Assembly (NCBI GenBank): GCA_009760855.2
Contig: WPIO01000006.1
Location: 6,660,001-6,724,000, forward strand
Origin: Cristatella mucedo
Lineage: Eukaryota > Bryozoa > Phylactolaemata > Cristatellidae
Length of the DNA: 64,000 bases
Direction: 5' to 3'
Every line of letters begins with the position of its first letter. Within the stretch, counting starts at the first letter, position 1. Both the position numbers and the translations under genes were made by a program. This document shows, piece after piece, positions 1-32,277 of this stretch. The notes beneath the pieces are model-generated. The model had not been told where the DNA came from, searched no databases, and saw only the letters and a list, made by a program, of their open reading frames with translations.

Positions 1-1204
1 CTCTTTGACTCTTCGTATGCTACGAGCCTCAGTGTTGAGCCCTCCACCACCCGCCCCGCCCCCCCCCGCCCGGGGTTGCGATTTTCCCACTCGCGGTTGT
101 CTAACTCTTTTCTCCTGAAGGACTGAAATTCAGATCCAACAGTGGGCGGGATTCGAAGACGAGCGGCCACTTCAGTTTTAATATGCGAGTGCAGATATCA
201 GCCAGGCACTTCCGAGAAACAGGTCCCGCACTCCGTCTGATGGCAATGGCCACTTGAAGCCCCTCCCCCGGCAATTCCTCAAGCCGCACTCATCACAGTC
301 TCGTTTACTCAGCTGCTACTGTTAAAAAACCGAGGCGCAAAAGTAGTGGGAGTATGCTGCGGGGGTGGCGGGGGCGGGGGCGGGGGGGAGGGAGGAGGCG
401 CGAGGAGATGTCCAGGCGTGAATAGAAAATCTTCGCTGCACGCGCCGATACTGCACTTCCACGAACCGCAGTGCAGGTCGACGCGGGCGTCGTCGCACCG
501 TAAATGACGGACCTGAGGATTCATTCTTACGTCAGGGGGGCCATTCTTCCGTCGCTAGCAGTCAGCTGCAATTTTTCCGCCTCAGGCCGATAGATTGAAG
601 CCGGCAGCGCCGCCGCCGCCGCCGCCGCGAGCCTCTCCGTTGCTGCCCGCGGAGAGCGCGGACCTTTGACCTTTGAGCTTCTCTGAGCAGAGCCTCTCCG
701 AGCCGAGGCCGCGGCCGTTGTTTAACGCAACCGCCTCAATTATCGAACGAGCAGCGTCGGCGGCCGTGGCGGCTGCGTTAGTCATTGGCATGCTCAGACC
801 GCCGAATTGCTACTAATGGCGGCGGCGTCTAAATCGGTAATAGCCGAGCGAGTCATAGGCGCGAGGCGCTCGATTCGTCAGGGATGTGAGAACGTGTTAC
901 TCACCATCCTGGACCACTCCACCACTCGGTACGCGTACAGTAGATCCACTCTCGTGAATCCTTTAATGCCAGCTCTTGAAAAGTCGCCATCTCGGAAGGC
1001 AATAAAGGCCACGTCTACCAGATGCTTCCGCTAGCACCAGCTCTGAAATGGTGGCTGCGGTAAGACATTTTACCGCTAATCCATGGCCTGGGTCACTGGA
1101 AACGACTGAGGTCAACGCCAGTCACTGATTAGATGGACAGCAGAGGATGCTTGCGAGGGAGTCAGTTTGAACGTAAAAAGTCGGCCTCAAGGCCACTGCC
1201 CAAG
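1..1204. other. Unassigned GC-rich sequence, probable mGluR-like intron
   Basis: G- and C-rich with C-runs near 60-70 and G-runs near 360-395. No exon of the receptor's first lobe, RNA gene or repeat copy was recognised. Confidence 0.4.
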
Positions 1205-1675
1205 GGAATGAATGATAATGATAAATTTACATAAGTTCGCTCAGAGAACTTTATCTTTTACCAGGCACTATCCATATGCTGAAAAGAAGTCGTGACCGCA
1301 CAGGTAGTGCTAACGTGCACAGTGTCCACGTGCATAATATCGCTAGTGGTAGTAACATGCGCTGTTCGAGCACGCCTAAGCCCACGAAGGAATATTCACA
1401 GGGACACAGCAATGCTGTGAGGAACAGGTGCATTTTTTTGCTTCTCTTCAAATGTCAAGTCAGGCGATGTCGTGACGTCAGTCGAAGTGGAGCTCCAGGC
1501 TTTGGGAGCATACGAACTTACCGTGCGGTCTCCAAAGGTTTTTAGGTCGGTTCGAGGAACAGCTGAAGGACTTGAGTCAGACGAGCGAGAGCGATGCGAT
1601 GCCTAGCCTGACTGGAAATTATTTCGGATAGGTAGCTGCTGCCGTGGCAAGAGAATGAAGCGACCTTGAACTCGA
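1205..1675 (-). mobile_element. LINE-A 3' fragment
   Basis: Reverse-strand copy of the LINE-A 3' end: tail and terminal hairpin near 1225-1265, then the segment equivalent to the last 200 bp of the ORF near 1480-1600. It is 5'-truncated and sits just before exon A. Confidence 0.75.
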
Positions 1676-1757
1676 GTGACCGAATCTGTCGCGGTGCCGC
1701 GCCAAGGCTTGCGGCGGCCATTGCGGCCATTCTCTCGCTCGCTTTCCGCTCTCGCAG

Positions 1758-14113
<12,356 letters not shown>

Positions 14114-14775
14114 GCTTCGCGCTGCTTCCGGCTGCGGCGCTCGCGAAACGCGATCGACGCACCTGCCTCGCGTCAGCGCTCGGCTCGAGCCTCGCGTCCC
14201 CGATCAGACGCGGGTCGTCGGGCGCAGGGCGACGCCGAGCCGGAAGATGTCGCCGCTGCCGAGCGGCCGCCGGTACGCTACCCCGCCCGCCCCTCCCACG
14301 TAGCCGCGCGGTGCCGGTAGGCGGCGCTCCAGGACCGACCGCCGCGGCCAGCGCTGACCCGCAGCCACGCTCGGCCTTCGGAGCGCTCGGGCTGACGAGC
14401 GCGCAGCCGCGCCGCTCGAGTCGGTCGCCTGCTGCGCGGCGGACATGTAATGGTGGGCATTCGGAGTAATAAGCGGCCGCTTGCTTTAGTATTTTGTTCA
14501 CGTCATCTCGCGTTCTGTCTGCTATGCGTTAGGTCTACGAGCCGATAGGAGTTACAGTCAGTTGACAGGTTGCAGTCACTTTAGTAGCCGTTCGGTCCGC
14601 GGCGGGCGCCTCCGTGGGCCATCGGGCAGAGGTGTCTTCCTAATCAGATAGAGGGTGTCCTAAAAATAAAATAAAAAATACAACTAATAAAACTAAAATA
14701 AAAGTAAATACAAGAAAATAAATAAAAGGGTGCCCCAGAGAGCGCCGTCTACAGACCGCGTCAGCAGGCGTACAG
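14114..14775. other. 3' flank of the mGluR-like gene
   Basis: Probable 3' UTR, GC-rich at first, then A-rich with several AATAAA at 14662-14730. Confidence 0.45.
14665..14670 (+). promoter_or_regulatory. Candidate poly(A) signal of the mGluR-like gene
   Basis: AATAAA about 550 bp after the stop, the first of several within an A-rich stretch at 14662-14730. It could equally be the remnant tail of a retroelement. Confidence 0.35.
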
Positions 14776-15175
14776 AGCGTCAGCACGTGTGCAGGGACGT
14801 CCGTCAGTCGAGCACAATCGAGGTTTTGTGAGCAACATGTGCGTTTTTAGCTTTTCCTTAAATGTCGGAAAGTCGGGAGATGTCGTGATCTCATCTGGAG
14901 TGAGTTCTAGGCTATGGGAGCATATGAGCTAAAGGCCCCGTCTCCAAAAGATCTGGATTTGGTTCGAGGCGTAGCTAAACGATTTGAGTCGGAAAAGCGG
15001 GTGGCATGATGCCTAGTCTGACGGGGGGGGGGGGGGGGAGTTGTTCTGATTGGTAGGTTGGAGAAAGAGAATGATTGGACCTAAAAGTGAGCGACAGAAT
15101 CTCGAAGTCGTTATGCTGCTTGATTGGGATCCACTGCGGGTTGGCAAGAAGTGACCGCATAGGGTTGGGAAGTCA
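14776..15175 (-). mobile_element. LINE-A fragment
   Basis: Reverse-strand match from the 3' UTR into the ORF C-terminus, with a G-run of about 19 at 15021-15039. Confidence 0.72.
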
Positions 15176-16303
15176 GAGCTTGCCATCGCAGATGAAATCT
15201 TTGCGAGCAGAATCAGAAGGCTCCTGTTGTAGTTGTCGTAGTTGTTGTAGTTGTCTCCTGTTGTAGCAGTGTCTCCGGTCGTAGTGGCCCTCGGCCGCAG
15301 CGTCTCATACGCTAATATCAAATCCTGCCTTGCCAAAGTAAATTAATCTCAGCTCGTTTGTTGCTGAGCCTCAATTGATGCATTCTAATCCCAATTCTAG
15401 CAGAAGCCTACCGCAAATTCACGAGCGGCCTAACTATTGGCAGCTTTATGTAAGCAATTGTCGACATCCGCCGAGTGTCCTCAGCAGAGCGAAACCTCTG
15501 CAGCCCAGTGAATTGAGCGTTGACTTGAATGGCCTCTCTTTGCGGAGCTGCGCTAGCGAAGAAGCTGCCCAAGAACTGGTAACCTGCGGTGAACTTTTAA
15601 CCTGCGGTGAACTAGTAGCCCGCAGCGCCGCACCAGAAAAGCCCCGCGTGTCCGGAGATGTGGCCACATGACCTCTTCCCTTTGGCCACATGACCTCTTC
15701 CCTTTGGCCACATGACCTCTTCCCTACCTTCTGGGTTGATAGAAAAGAAAAGCAGCTCAGCAGCCAACTGAAGAGTCAGAGGCTAGTCCTCGGAGGTTCG
15801 AGGTCAGCCGTTGCAGTAGGATGTGTGCTAAGGTCCGATAAAGGTCAAGCAACGGCGGCGAGGTCATTTTTACAGCACAGCGGCTCGTTGGATCGTATCC
15901 ATGAACGCTCGGCGAGGCCATCAAAATAGGATGGAGAGACCGAGAGTTATTTTAGAATGCGGTCGAATTGATTGATTTGTCATATTTAACAATCTAATGA
16001 TCTGTCGTGCTTTTACGGTCACAGCAAACCAGCCGTTCCAGGAAAGTTTGACTGAAACTGCTGGCAAGAAACGCAACGATAGTTTGAGAGAAGCCCGTGG
16101 TCAATACCAGAATTTTGCAGCTTAAATGGACATGTGATCTTTCCAGGCATGCATAGTGCTGGAACCGTATCATTCTCAATCGAGCTGTTAGATAACTATG
16201 AGAGCAACTATCATTGGCCACGGTGCCGGCGTGCCGGAGCTAATGACGATGAAAGAACGTCATATAGTGGAATCGCTGCGCTTCTGCGAAAAGCATCCAA
16301 TCG
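15176..16303. other. Intergenic sequence with small tandem repeats
   Basis: (GTTGTA/GTCGTA) repeats 15230-15275, a two-copy 18-mer AACCTGCGGTGAACT near 15590-15620, and a three-copy 22-mer at 15661-15726. Otherwise nothing recognised. Confidence 0.5.
15661..15726 (+). repeat. Three exact copies of a 22-bp unit
   Basis: Unit begins TGGCCACATGACCTCTTCCC; copies at 15661, 15683 and 15705, the last ending with one or two changes. Confidence 0.95.
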
Positions 16304-16860
16304 CTGTAATGTAATGTAATCTCCGTCTGTAACTCCACAAAGCCATATAGGCTAAGTGGGTGTTACGCAAGTGAGTTTGTATTGCGCACTCACACGCTAA
16401 GCGGCTTTGGGTACAAGCATTCGGTAGCCTGCAGACTTCATGTCACGCAACGTAGAGAAAGTGGGAAGCATAGCAGAGTCAGGAGAGCAGTTGAAGTAGT
16501 AAAAAATAAATAAATACGAGCTAATTTAACAGCCTCCTTTTGTATAGCGACAGAAGAGCCTTTACGGCTATCACCACCGCTTGCAGTGACGATAAAGCAT
16601 CGCCCACCGCACGATTCGAACCCGGGCTTTCACGACCTCAGCCACGAGGTCGTGAAAAGCAACCGCCTTACCTAGTGAGCCATTACGGGAAGTAGTGAGT
16701 GGCATGGAAGTAGCAGCTCAAAGGACTGCTGACAAGTGTGAGCCATAGTCGGCAGCGGGAGAGTGGTTGTCGTTGAATAGAATTGTGGCGAAGCTCCACA
16801 GTCTAGGACCTGCAGAGCCAAAGCTTCTGTCGCCAGCGGAGTTTCTTCAAGCGGAGGAAA
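16304..16860 (-). mobile_element. LINE-B 3' fragment, interrupted
   Basis: (TAATG)n tail at 16304-16320, then 3' UTR (TTACGCAAGTGAGTTTGTAT, GTGGGAAGCATAGCAGAGTC) and the ORF end near 16795-16860. Split by a SINE-2 at about 16500-16690. Confidence 0.82.
16500..16690 (-). mobile_element. SINE-2 copy inserted in LINE-B
   Basis: Reverse strand: an A-box-like GGCTCACTAGG, a 12-bp hairpin at 16628-16657, a strong B-box GGTTCGAATCG, then the family body ending in an A/T-rich tail. Confidence 0.82.
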
Positions 16861-17389
16861 GAAACGGCTAATTTATTGCCGCTCTTATTTGCCGGATCCA
16901 GTGGAGACGAAAATGAAGGAAGGTCGTCTGAAACTAATGAAGGTCAACTGGTAATGCCGCGCGGGCCGAAAGTTTACAGGCCGAGCTTTCCGTAATCGGC
17001 TGAGGACGAAAGGCCGGTTTTCCTTATTTGGACAGCGGACCGCCAGCGCCTGCCGCAGCAGGTCCCCTACCGTTGATAACTCAGCGGCAGCCTGCAGGTC
17101 AGCCGACCCCACCCCACCCAACCCGCCCGGCACCCGCCTACAGGCGGCCCGAGAGCCATCGACAGGTGCCAGGTCAATCTGTACACCTTTAAAGCTCTCG
17201 CGCCGCGGAAGCTGGCTTCGACCGCCAGAAACGCGTAGCTGACTCGTAACCGCCCAGGTTACGAGTCAGCTACACTGCCTAGACCGTGCTCGACAATTAC
17301 ATCAGTTGCAGAGAGGAGGTGGTAGCGCGCCGCAAACACGCGCGAGAGAGAGAGAGGAGCGAGAGAGAGAGAGGGCGTGCGAGCGAGTA

Positions 17390-17435
<46 letters not shown>

Positions 17436-17465
17436 GGTAGTGAGAAAGAGCAAGAGAGAGCGAGA
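16861..17465. other. Intergenic sequence with hairpin and (GA)n
   Basis: A perfect hairpin at 17235-17273 and imperfect (GA)n at 17341-17465. No gene recognised. Confidence 0.5.
17235..17273. repeat. Perfect 17-bp hairpin, 5-nt loop
   Basis: Arms 17235-17251 (GTAGCTGACTCGTAACC) and 17257-17273 are exact reverse complements, loop GCCCA. Confidence 0.95.
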
Positions 17466-17957
17466 GCAAGCGTCCAGTGATTTAGGTACTCGCCCCGACC
17501 GAGGTCAAGTGTGAATGTACCACATTTTTACTAGTACAAGTCGGACCTAAGTATAAGTCGCACCTTAAATTTATGGAAAAACTCTTTAAACAGTTTTTTT
17601 ATTGAAAAATATTATTGCTGAGTGTATTGCTCATTTTTGTATCAATATAAGTTTGCTTTAATCGTTACAGTCAGCAAGAAACTCGCCATCAGTATTACTG
17701 CCAACATTTTCATTGTCTTCTGCAACAATTTCAATGTCTGAATCGTCATTTTCACGGTATGCAGTGACTAACGTTGACTTGCAGTACATAAGTCGTAGGT
17801 TTATTTTTTCTGAAAAAATTGGAATACAAATGCGACTTACACTGGTAAAAATATGGCTTGTAATGGCCGAGGTAATAGATTCGAGCCCCGTTGCACGTGT
17901 ACAAAATCCGACTAGAGAGAGATTAAGTTCTCTCAGGGCGCTATACAATGAATTATA
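17466..17957 (+). mobile_element. SINE-1 copy split by a MITE
   Basis: Head 17466-17520 (CCAGTGATTTAGGTACTCGCC) and body/tail 17850-17957 (GATTCGAGCCCC, then AGAGAGATTAAGTTCTCT) are the two halves of SINE-1. Confidence 0.75.
17531..17845. mobile_element. Pogo-like MITE
   Basis: Imperfect terminal repeats, CTAGTACAAGTCGGA on the left and the reverse of TGCGACTTACACTGG on the right, flanked by TA. 315 bp, A/T-rich, non-coding. Confidence 0.65.
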
Positions 17958-18404
17958 TTTAATGTGACCGCCAGGACAAGCGGTAGTTCCGTCAAGAAGA
18001 CTCGTTTATCGTTCGGTATTGTGGGGCTTCATGAGTAAGCCCAGCCCTTGCCTTGCCGTTTGGCCGCAGCGTGCGACGCAGTTCCACTGGAGTGCGGTCC
18101 CGCAGTATTGCAAGCAAGACTTGCTTGGCTGGGTCCTACGTCAACATGCGACGGATGCGTAAAATGGGACATGAGCGACTAAGGGAAGCTAAACCAAAAT
18201 TGTTCCTCATTGCACAATTCGCTTCTGTTACTTTGAATGGGATTATGTAGGCGTTATGCTGCATTAGCAACAAGAAAACGAGAGAGAAATGTCTTTGTCC
18301 TGCAGTCAAGCGTCATTCGTGGACGAACGCGGGCTTGACTGCAGGACGCAAAGAACGTTATTGCCTCTCAATAAGGAAGCCGACGGCCATCGCTTGTCGG
18401 AATG
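17958..18404. other. Intergenic sequence with an inverted repeat
   Basis: Nothing recognised except the inverted repeat at 18292-18354. Confidence 0.4.
18292..18354. repeat. Inverted repeat, 20-bp stem with bulge
   Basis: TCCTGCAGTCAAGC (18298-18311) pairs exactly with 18333-18346, extended by TCTTTG/CAAAGA across a 2-nt bulge; the loop itself contains TTCGTGGACGAA. Confidence 0.9.
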
Positions 18405-18505
18405 CACTGCGTTTGCTTGGCCCAGCGGTTAAGGTGCTCGCCCCGACCGAGGTCAAGGGAATGTATTTGATCGCCGACGTCCGGGGCTCGAGCCCCGTGG
18501 CATAT
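18405..18505 (+). mobile_element. SINE-1 copy, tail lost
   Basis: TTGGCCCAGCGGTTAAGGTG (A-box) and GGCTCGAGCCCC (B-box); abuts the LINE-B tail. Confidence 0.75.
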
Positions 18506-20745
18506 GTAATGTAATGTATGTAATTTATCTCCGTCAGTAACTCCACAAAGTCACAAAGACCATGTGGGTGTTACGCAGGAGAGTTTTGTATAGCGCACTC
18601 ACAGCCTAAGCGGCTTTCGGCACGCATTCGGTAGCCAACAGACTTCGTCTCACGCAACAACGAGAAAGTGGGAAGCATAGCAGAGTCAGGAGAGCAGTTG
18701 AGGTAGTGAGTAGCATAGAAGTAGCAGCTCAGGACCGCTGAAAAGGATGTGCCATAGTCGGCATCAGGAGAGTAGATGTCGTTGCGTAAGAATTGGGAAA
18801 GAAAGTTCCACAGTCTAGGACCTGCCGAGCTAAAGCTTCTGTCGCCAACTGTCTTTAAGCGGAGGAATGGGACAGCTAATTTATTGTCCACAGAGGACCT
18901 GAGGGCGCGAACAGGCTGAAACTGATGCAGCAGTTCAGCTAGGTATGAAGGAGCCAAGCCGTGGCGGGCCTTGTGGGTCAGCGTAAGAACTTTGCTCTGT
19001 ATCCTTTGCTCAACCGGCAACCATTCTAGCTCTTTCAGCAAAAGAGACACGTGCTCAAACCGCTGGGACTTGAAGACCAGCCTTGCAGCCATATTCAAAG
19101 TCCGCTGTAGTGGCATAATAGCTTTCTTTGGTAGCCCAGCCAAAAGGGAATTACAATAATCAAGCCGAGACAGAACTAAAGAGCTAGCTAAATTTTTTAC
19201 AAGCCACTGTGGGAGACAGCTTCTAATCTTGGATAGGGATCGGATGTGATGGCTAGCTGTAGAGGCAGTCTTCTGAATGAAGCTTTTGAAATTGAGGCAG
19301 CTGTCGAACACGACACCTAGATTACGAGCACGTGGTGAAGGTCGCACAATAGCATCACCTATTAGAACAGCAACGCCTTTTAATCCAGCCACACGCTTAG
19401 GGTGTCCTATGAGAAGCAGTTCGGTTTTATCGTCATTTAATTTCAGGAAGTTTTCCGACATCGAGGATCGAATATCGGCAAGGCAAGCATTCAGTTTCTC
19501 AGTTGCTGCAGCAGATTCCGACGGTTTAAAAGACAAATACAACTGAGTATCGTCAGCATAGAAGTGATATCCTATTCCATGGGCCTTAATCACTTTTCCA
19601 AGAGGTTGCGTATAAATGGAGAACAGCAAGGGACCGAGTACAGACCCTTGAGGGACTCCACAGGTGACCCTTCTCATGTCTGAGACCTGACCCCCACACG
19701 ACACGGATTGAACACGATCAGACAAGTATGATTTAAACCACGCCAGTACTTCGTCTGCCAGACCAATCGTTGTTCTCAATCGTTCAAGCAGAACTTCGTG
19801 ATCAATGGTGTCGAAGGCAGCAGACAGATCTAGCAGAGCTAGGGCAGTGACATTCCCGTCGTCGTTGCCACGTAGAATGTCATTGTTAACACGGAGGAGA
19901 GCAGTTTCAGTAGAGTTCTGCCTCTTGAACCCTGATTGAAATGTTTCTGACATTCCATTATTTTCATTATGTTCAACTAGCTGCTTAGCAACAATTTTTT
20001 CAAGAATCTTTGATAAGAACGGAAGAAGGGAAACTGGACGATAGTTTGCTAGGACCTCTGTGTCTAATCCAGGCTTTTTAAAAATAGGTCTAACGATTGC
20101 CGATTTGAAGGACTTGGGGACGACCCCTTTTCCCAAAGAAGCATTAAAAATCTTGGTTATGGCAGGGCTAAGTTGGTCAGCAAGTGAAGACCACAGAGAT
20201 GAAGGTATAGGGTCTTCAGGAGACGAGCTCTTTTTGCTAGACCTTATTAAGGCAGCCACATCACAGGCAGTAACATCGGAGAACCTTTTAAGAAAGGTCA
20301 CAGGTTGAGGAACGGCGATTGCTTTGGTCGGAGGGGGCTTAATGGAGACACGAATGCGCACAATTTTTTCAGTAAAGGCTAAAAACTTTTCGGCTGAGCC
20401 CTTAATATCTGGGGAGTCAGGCCTCACAGCATTGGCCAGTAAATGGTTTACTGTCTTACAAATCTGTTTAGTGTCCGACTGGCAGGAATTCAGCTTTCTA
20501 ATGAAAAAAGAAGCCCTGGCTTTTTTAAGCTTTCGGGTTTAAACTCGAAGGAAGTCTTTAAGATTGACTAGATCTGCCTCAGACCCCAATTTCCTGAAAC
20601 GACGTTCCAGCCTGCACTTAACACGGCACATCTTAAGGAGTTTTTTGTAAATTCAAAGCAATCTCGAGGACTTTGAACACGGATAGAGCGAACGGGAGCA
20701 TGCTTGTCAAGAGCACTCCTGAGTGTCATGTTCATCGCATCAGCG
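18506..20745 (-). mobile_element. LINE-B, 5'-truncated copy with nearly intact reverse transcriptase
   Basis: Non-LTR retrotransposon of the Jockey superfamily (CR1/L2/Rex-like). A 618-codon reading frame at 18571-20427 holds the reverse transcriptase blocks PVSLLPFLSKILEKIVAKQL, ALLDLSAAFDTIDHEVLLER, GVPQGSVLGPLLF, FYADDTQLYLSF (catalytic YADD) and NFLKLNDDKTELLLIGH, then the conserved C-terminal domain with LEWLPVEQRI. The frame continues upstream through one in-frame stop (near 20541) to about 20745, where the copy is truncated, so the endonuclease is missing. The tail is (ATTAC)n at 18506-18530. This is the best RT sequence in the window. Confidence 0.93.
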
Positions 20746-20790
20746 ACTTAATAGAGATTAGGTTCTCGTAGGGCGCCGCATAAATGATTA
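20746..20790 (+). mobile_element. Detached LINE-A/SINE-1 3' end
   Basis: AATAGAGATTAGGTTCTCGT and GGGCGCCGCATAAATG match the shared terminal hairpin; a solitary tail fragment at the truncated edge of LINE-B. Confidence 0.55.
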
Positions 20791-21446
20791 TTTGATGAAT
20801 GATGATCAAATGATTATTTATTTAAATTGTATCGCAACACAAGTGCGCATGGGACGTAGGGCTGGAGGCAACAAATGTCACCCACCGAAGGGGGCGGGGC
20901 GGGGCGGGGGGGGGGGTTGGCGGCGTGGAATCCCTCATCGGCCAATCGCATCATTCGAAGCCGAGTAAATGGAATGACCAGCCCCCCCCGAAGCCACCGC
21001 ATCAAAAGGCCCGAGGCTTTGTTGTCTTTGTGAGTCGCAGCCTTCAAAAAGGTCGCCATTATCCTCGAGGTCTTGCACTCTGTGTCTCTCTGTAAGCGCC
21101 AGCGTGGAATTCTCGAGCGATGTATTGTAGCGTGCAATGTGTGCGTTAATGTGTACAATAGTACTAAGTATCGAGCAATACGCGTTTCCGGTTCAAATAT
21201 GTGCTGCTTTGTTAGGAATCTGGTTTCAAAGGCCGGGAGTTTAACTCCTGAGGTTGGTGATGGTACATGATCTCTCGGGTTTTTATTTCCTATACTACGA
21301 CATCCAACATAGGAAGGTTGGTGACCTACAAATCCTGCTGCAGGTTCAGATACGCAGATACAATGCACGCAAATTATCTACACTTGCTTATACACCCTAT
21401 ATACGCCGTGTGTATAAATATAGGAATATACGTAAGTATGTACATA
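20791..21446. other. Intergenic sequence
   Basis: G-run at 20891-20918; otherwise nothing recognised. Confidence 0.4.
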
Positions 21447-22040
21447 CAGGGGTACCTCGGCTTACTAGTGTCTCGACATAAGAGTTTCAAGATACGAGCT
21501 GTCTCACGGCCAATTTTTTCGCTGAATTTCGAGCTAAAATTTGGGTTACGAGCCTTCAGCTTCAGATACTCCATCGCTAGTTGCCGCAGTGAACTTTACG
21601 CCGCGTGTGGTTTTACTCAGGCCAATAAGGTTAGGGCAGTGAACGATGTTCCTGAAGACGAAAGACGCTGCCCTGCGACCCGGATGTGACGCCAAGCGAA
21701 GGGGAATGTTGGTTCGCTCCCAGACAGATTCCAGCGAGCCATCGTAGTGCTTGGACGCACGAGATCGCCAGACTCCGGCGTTAAATCCGACTACGGCAGG
21801 AACAGCCAAGTACATACTGTACTCTATTTAGGCAATATCAGCGTGTGAGAGTTCATAGCATAACTGATAGCAATCGGCGCGTCTGCGTAAAGGCCCAGCC
21901 AATAAATAATCTCAGTGCTTTTTGGGGGTTCAGAACGGATTAATGGCATTTCAATTGGAAAAATTGATTTGACGTACGAGTAATTTGAGTTACGAGCTCC
22001 GTCGCGGAACGAATTAAACTCGTAAGCCGAGATATTACTG
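21447..22040. mobile_element. Tigger/pogo-like MITE
   Basis: Begins CAGGGGTACCTCGGCTTAC and ends with the reverse of CAGTAATATCTCGGCTTAC, flanked by TA on both sides. Subterminal TACGAG and GAACGAATTAAACTCG are typical of this superfamily. 594 bp with no transposase frame. Confidence 0.8.
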
Positions 22041-23705
22041 TATATCTAAATGTAACAACATCTATACATATATCCTCCTTTACAGAAATTTATCTCAACA
22101 ACTGAGGCATTTTTCAACAATCATCAAGGGTTGGAAGCTTGCTATTTTGAGCTTACACAACTAAAGGCTTGACATAGTTCAAAAACAGCACTAAGAATCG
22201 ATGGCACCGAGTGAGAAAAACCGCTAAACAGCGTTTTCTGATGAACGAGGAATTACAAATTCTCTTGAACAATTTCTTAGGTCAACTCTCTCGGTTTGCC
22301 AGATGCAGGCATGCACTTGAACTACCTTCTCATAATCTTAATTGTCACTTTTTAATGCATGTAGATCACAAAGATGATAGCATTTTAGGTATTTACCAGG
22401 ACTTATACGGTCGGATATAGCTATATACGGTCCTAAAGTTCTATTTAGGTCAGGAAACCTAGTCCGCCTGTTTCCTGCTCCGACTGCACTATTTCTTTTG
22501 TAATCTCGAACCAAGTTCTGGTATACAGGTACTAATGCACAAAACCGTATGTCTCAAAACTTGACCATTCTTGACAGTGGATGGCACAGTCGTCGATGAA
22601 TTTTTTTTTAGAAGGGAAACCTTCGGCAAATAAAAAACCAATACTACACGTGCAAGCACAATAATCCTTTGCGAAAACCGCATCTATTTGCAAACACACT
22701 AGAAACTGTCAGGCATACAAGTCAGCACACTTTTTCACACCTAGCACGCTCACCGAGATGGTGGCACTCACAATTTGTTACTAAGATCGGTAGATCACGA
22801 GAATCCTGCCCGCTAGCATCTTTAAAAAAAAGATGTATAATAATAATAATTCACTTGATAAAGCGCCCTCAGAGAACTCAATCTCTCTCTAGGCGCTTTA
22901 CATTTGCTGCAAAGTGAAATGCATTGTATATCAATATATATATAAATATTTATGCAAAATATTTAAAATAAATATCTATGTAATATATATCAATGTATAT
23001 ATATTAAATATCATATATCTTTAACCTGCAATCTATGCAACGCTGAAGTATTGGACGTTATATCTTGATCCCCAGGGTACGTGAATTTTTCTGGTCAGCA
23101 CTGTATGTGTACACATTTATGTCCCTAGCTACATATCTATATATAGTATTGTTCATAAAACTTTATATGTATGTACAGTACTAAATATAAATATATGCAC
23201 CTAAAGAGCTGTGTAGACTGTATCTATGATGCATACATACATGCTAGGTCAAAGACAATAACCCCATATTTATCTTTCAACACAGCAATCGCGGCTTAAA
23301 GATTTTCTGAGATACGATCAGCATCCCACTGCCAAACTGATTCTGCATAGCATGCAACAGTGCCAGCAGCCAGCTCGTAGTTTACTCAGGAGAAATATAG
23401 GTTGCATACATGTGCTTCAATTAATTACCGATGCCGAGTGGAATTAATGTCACGATTCTGCACAGCGACACAGCGACGCTGACTTGTCGGCTAATACGGA
23501 TCCTGGCAACTCTTATACAACATTACACACACAGCAGTCCCACTGCATGCTTTTCACTCCCTCGACGACTCCGGTACTCCTGCTACAACTGCACTGAATG
23601 AAAATGCCAGAGACAAGATAGCCTCCTAGAAGCAAAATCGAAGCCCCCCATGCCCTGCACAGGCAGGCATGCTAGCCACAGCTGCGGCTGCAGTTAAAAG
23701 CAGAT
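22041..23705. other. AT-rich intergenic sequence
   Basis: Contains TATATA-rich stretches at 22925-23170 and the LINE-A scrap at 22839-22925. No gene recognised. Confidence 0.45.
22839..22925 (-). mobile_element. LINE-A 3' end fragment
   Basis: (AAT)n and the hairpin TCACTTGATAAAGCGCCCTC; only the last 85 bp of the element. Confidence 0.8.
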
Positions 23706-23729
23706 GCCAATTGGTTCAAAACATTAAGA

Positions 23730-23735
23730 TTTATT
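23730..23735 (-). promoter_or_regulatory. Poly(A) signal of STRAP
   Basis: AATAAA on the minus strand, 265 nt after the stop codon, implying a short 3' UTR ending near 23710. No better signal lies closer to the stop. Confidence 0.6.
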
Positions 23736-23999
23736 AAACTTGCACGGTTCTTAGCACCTCTGCTAAACAATGACCGGTCGATAAAGCATCGGGCAATTTC
23801 GGCAACCTCTGATAACTGTTCCGACTTAGTGGGTACAACTGGTGGCATCTTGAGCGACCGGAAGAATAGCAGCTTAACTATGCACAACTGATGGCTCGGT
23901 TCAACCGGATATAGCTGGCTGGTCACGACTGTATCCTTGACAAGCGTCGAGCACGAGACAGGGGGCATAATAATGGCTATATACCAGCAAGGCAAACAA

Positions 24000-32277
<8,278 letters not shown>

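Noticed and set aside
23672-23995. 107-codon frame downstream of STRAP on the same strand
   Set aside because: Lies in the 3' UTR up to the poly(A) signal, no family resemblance.
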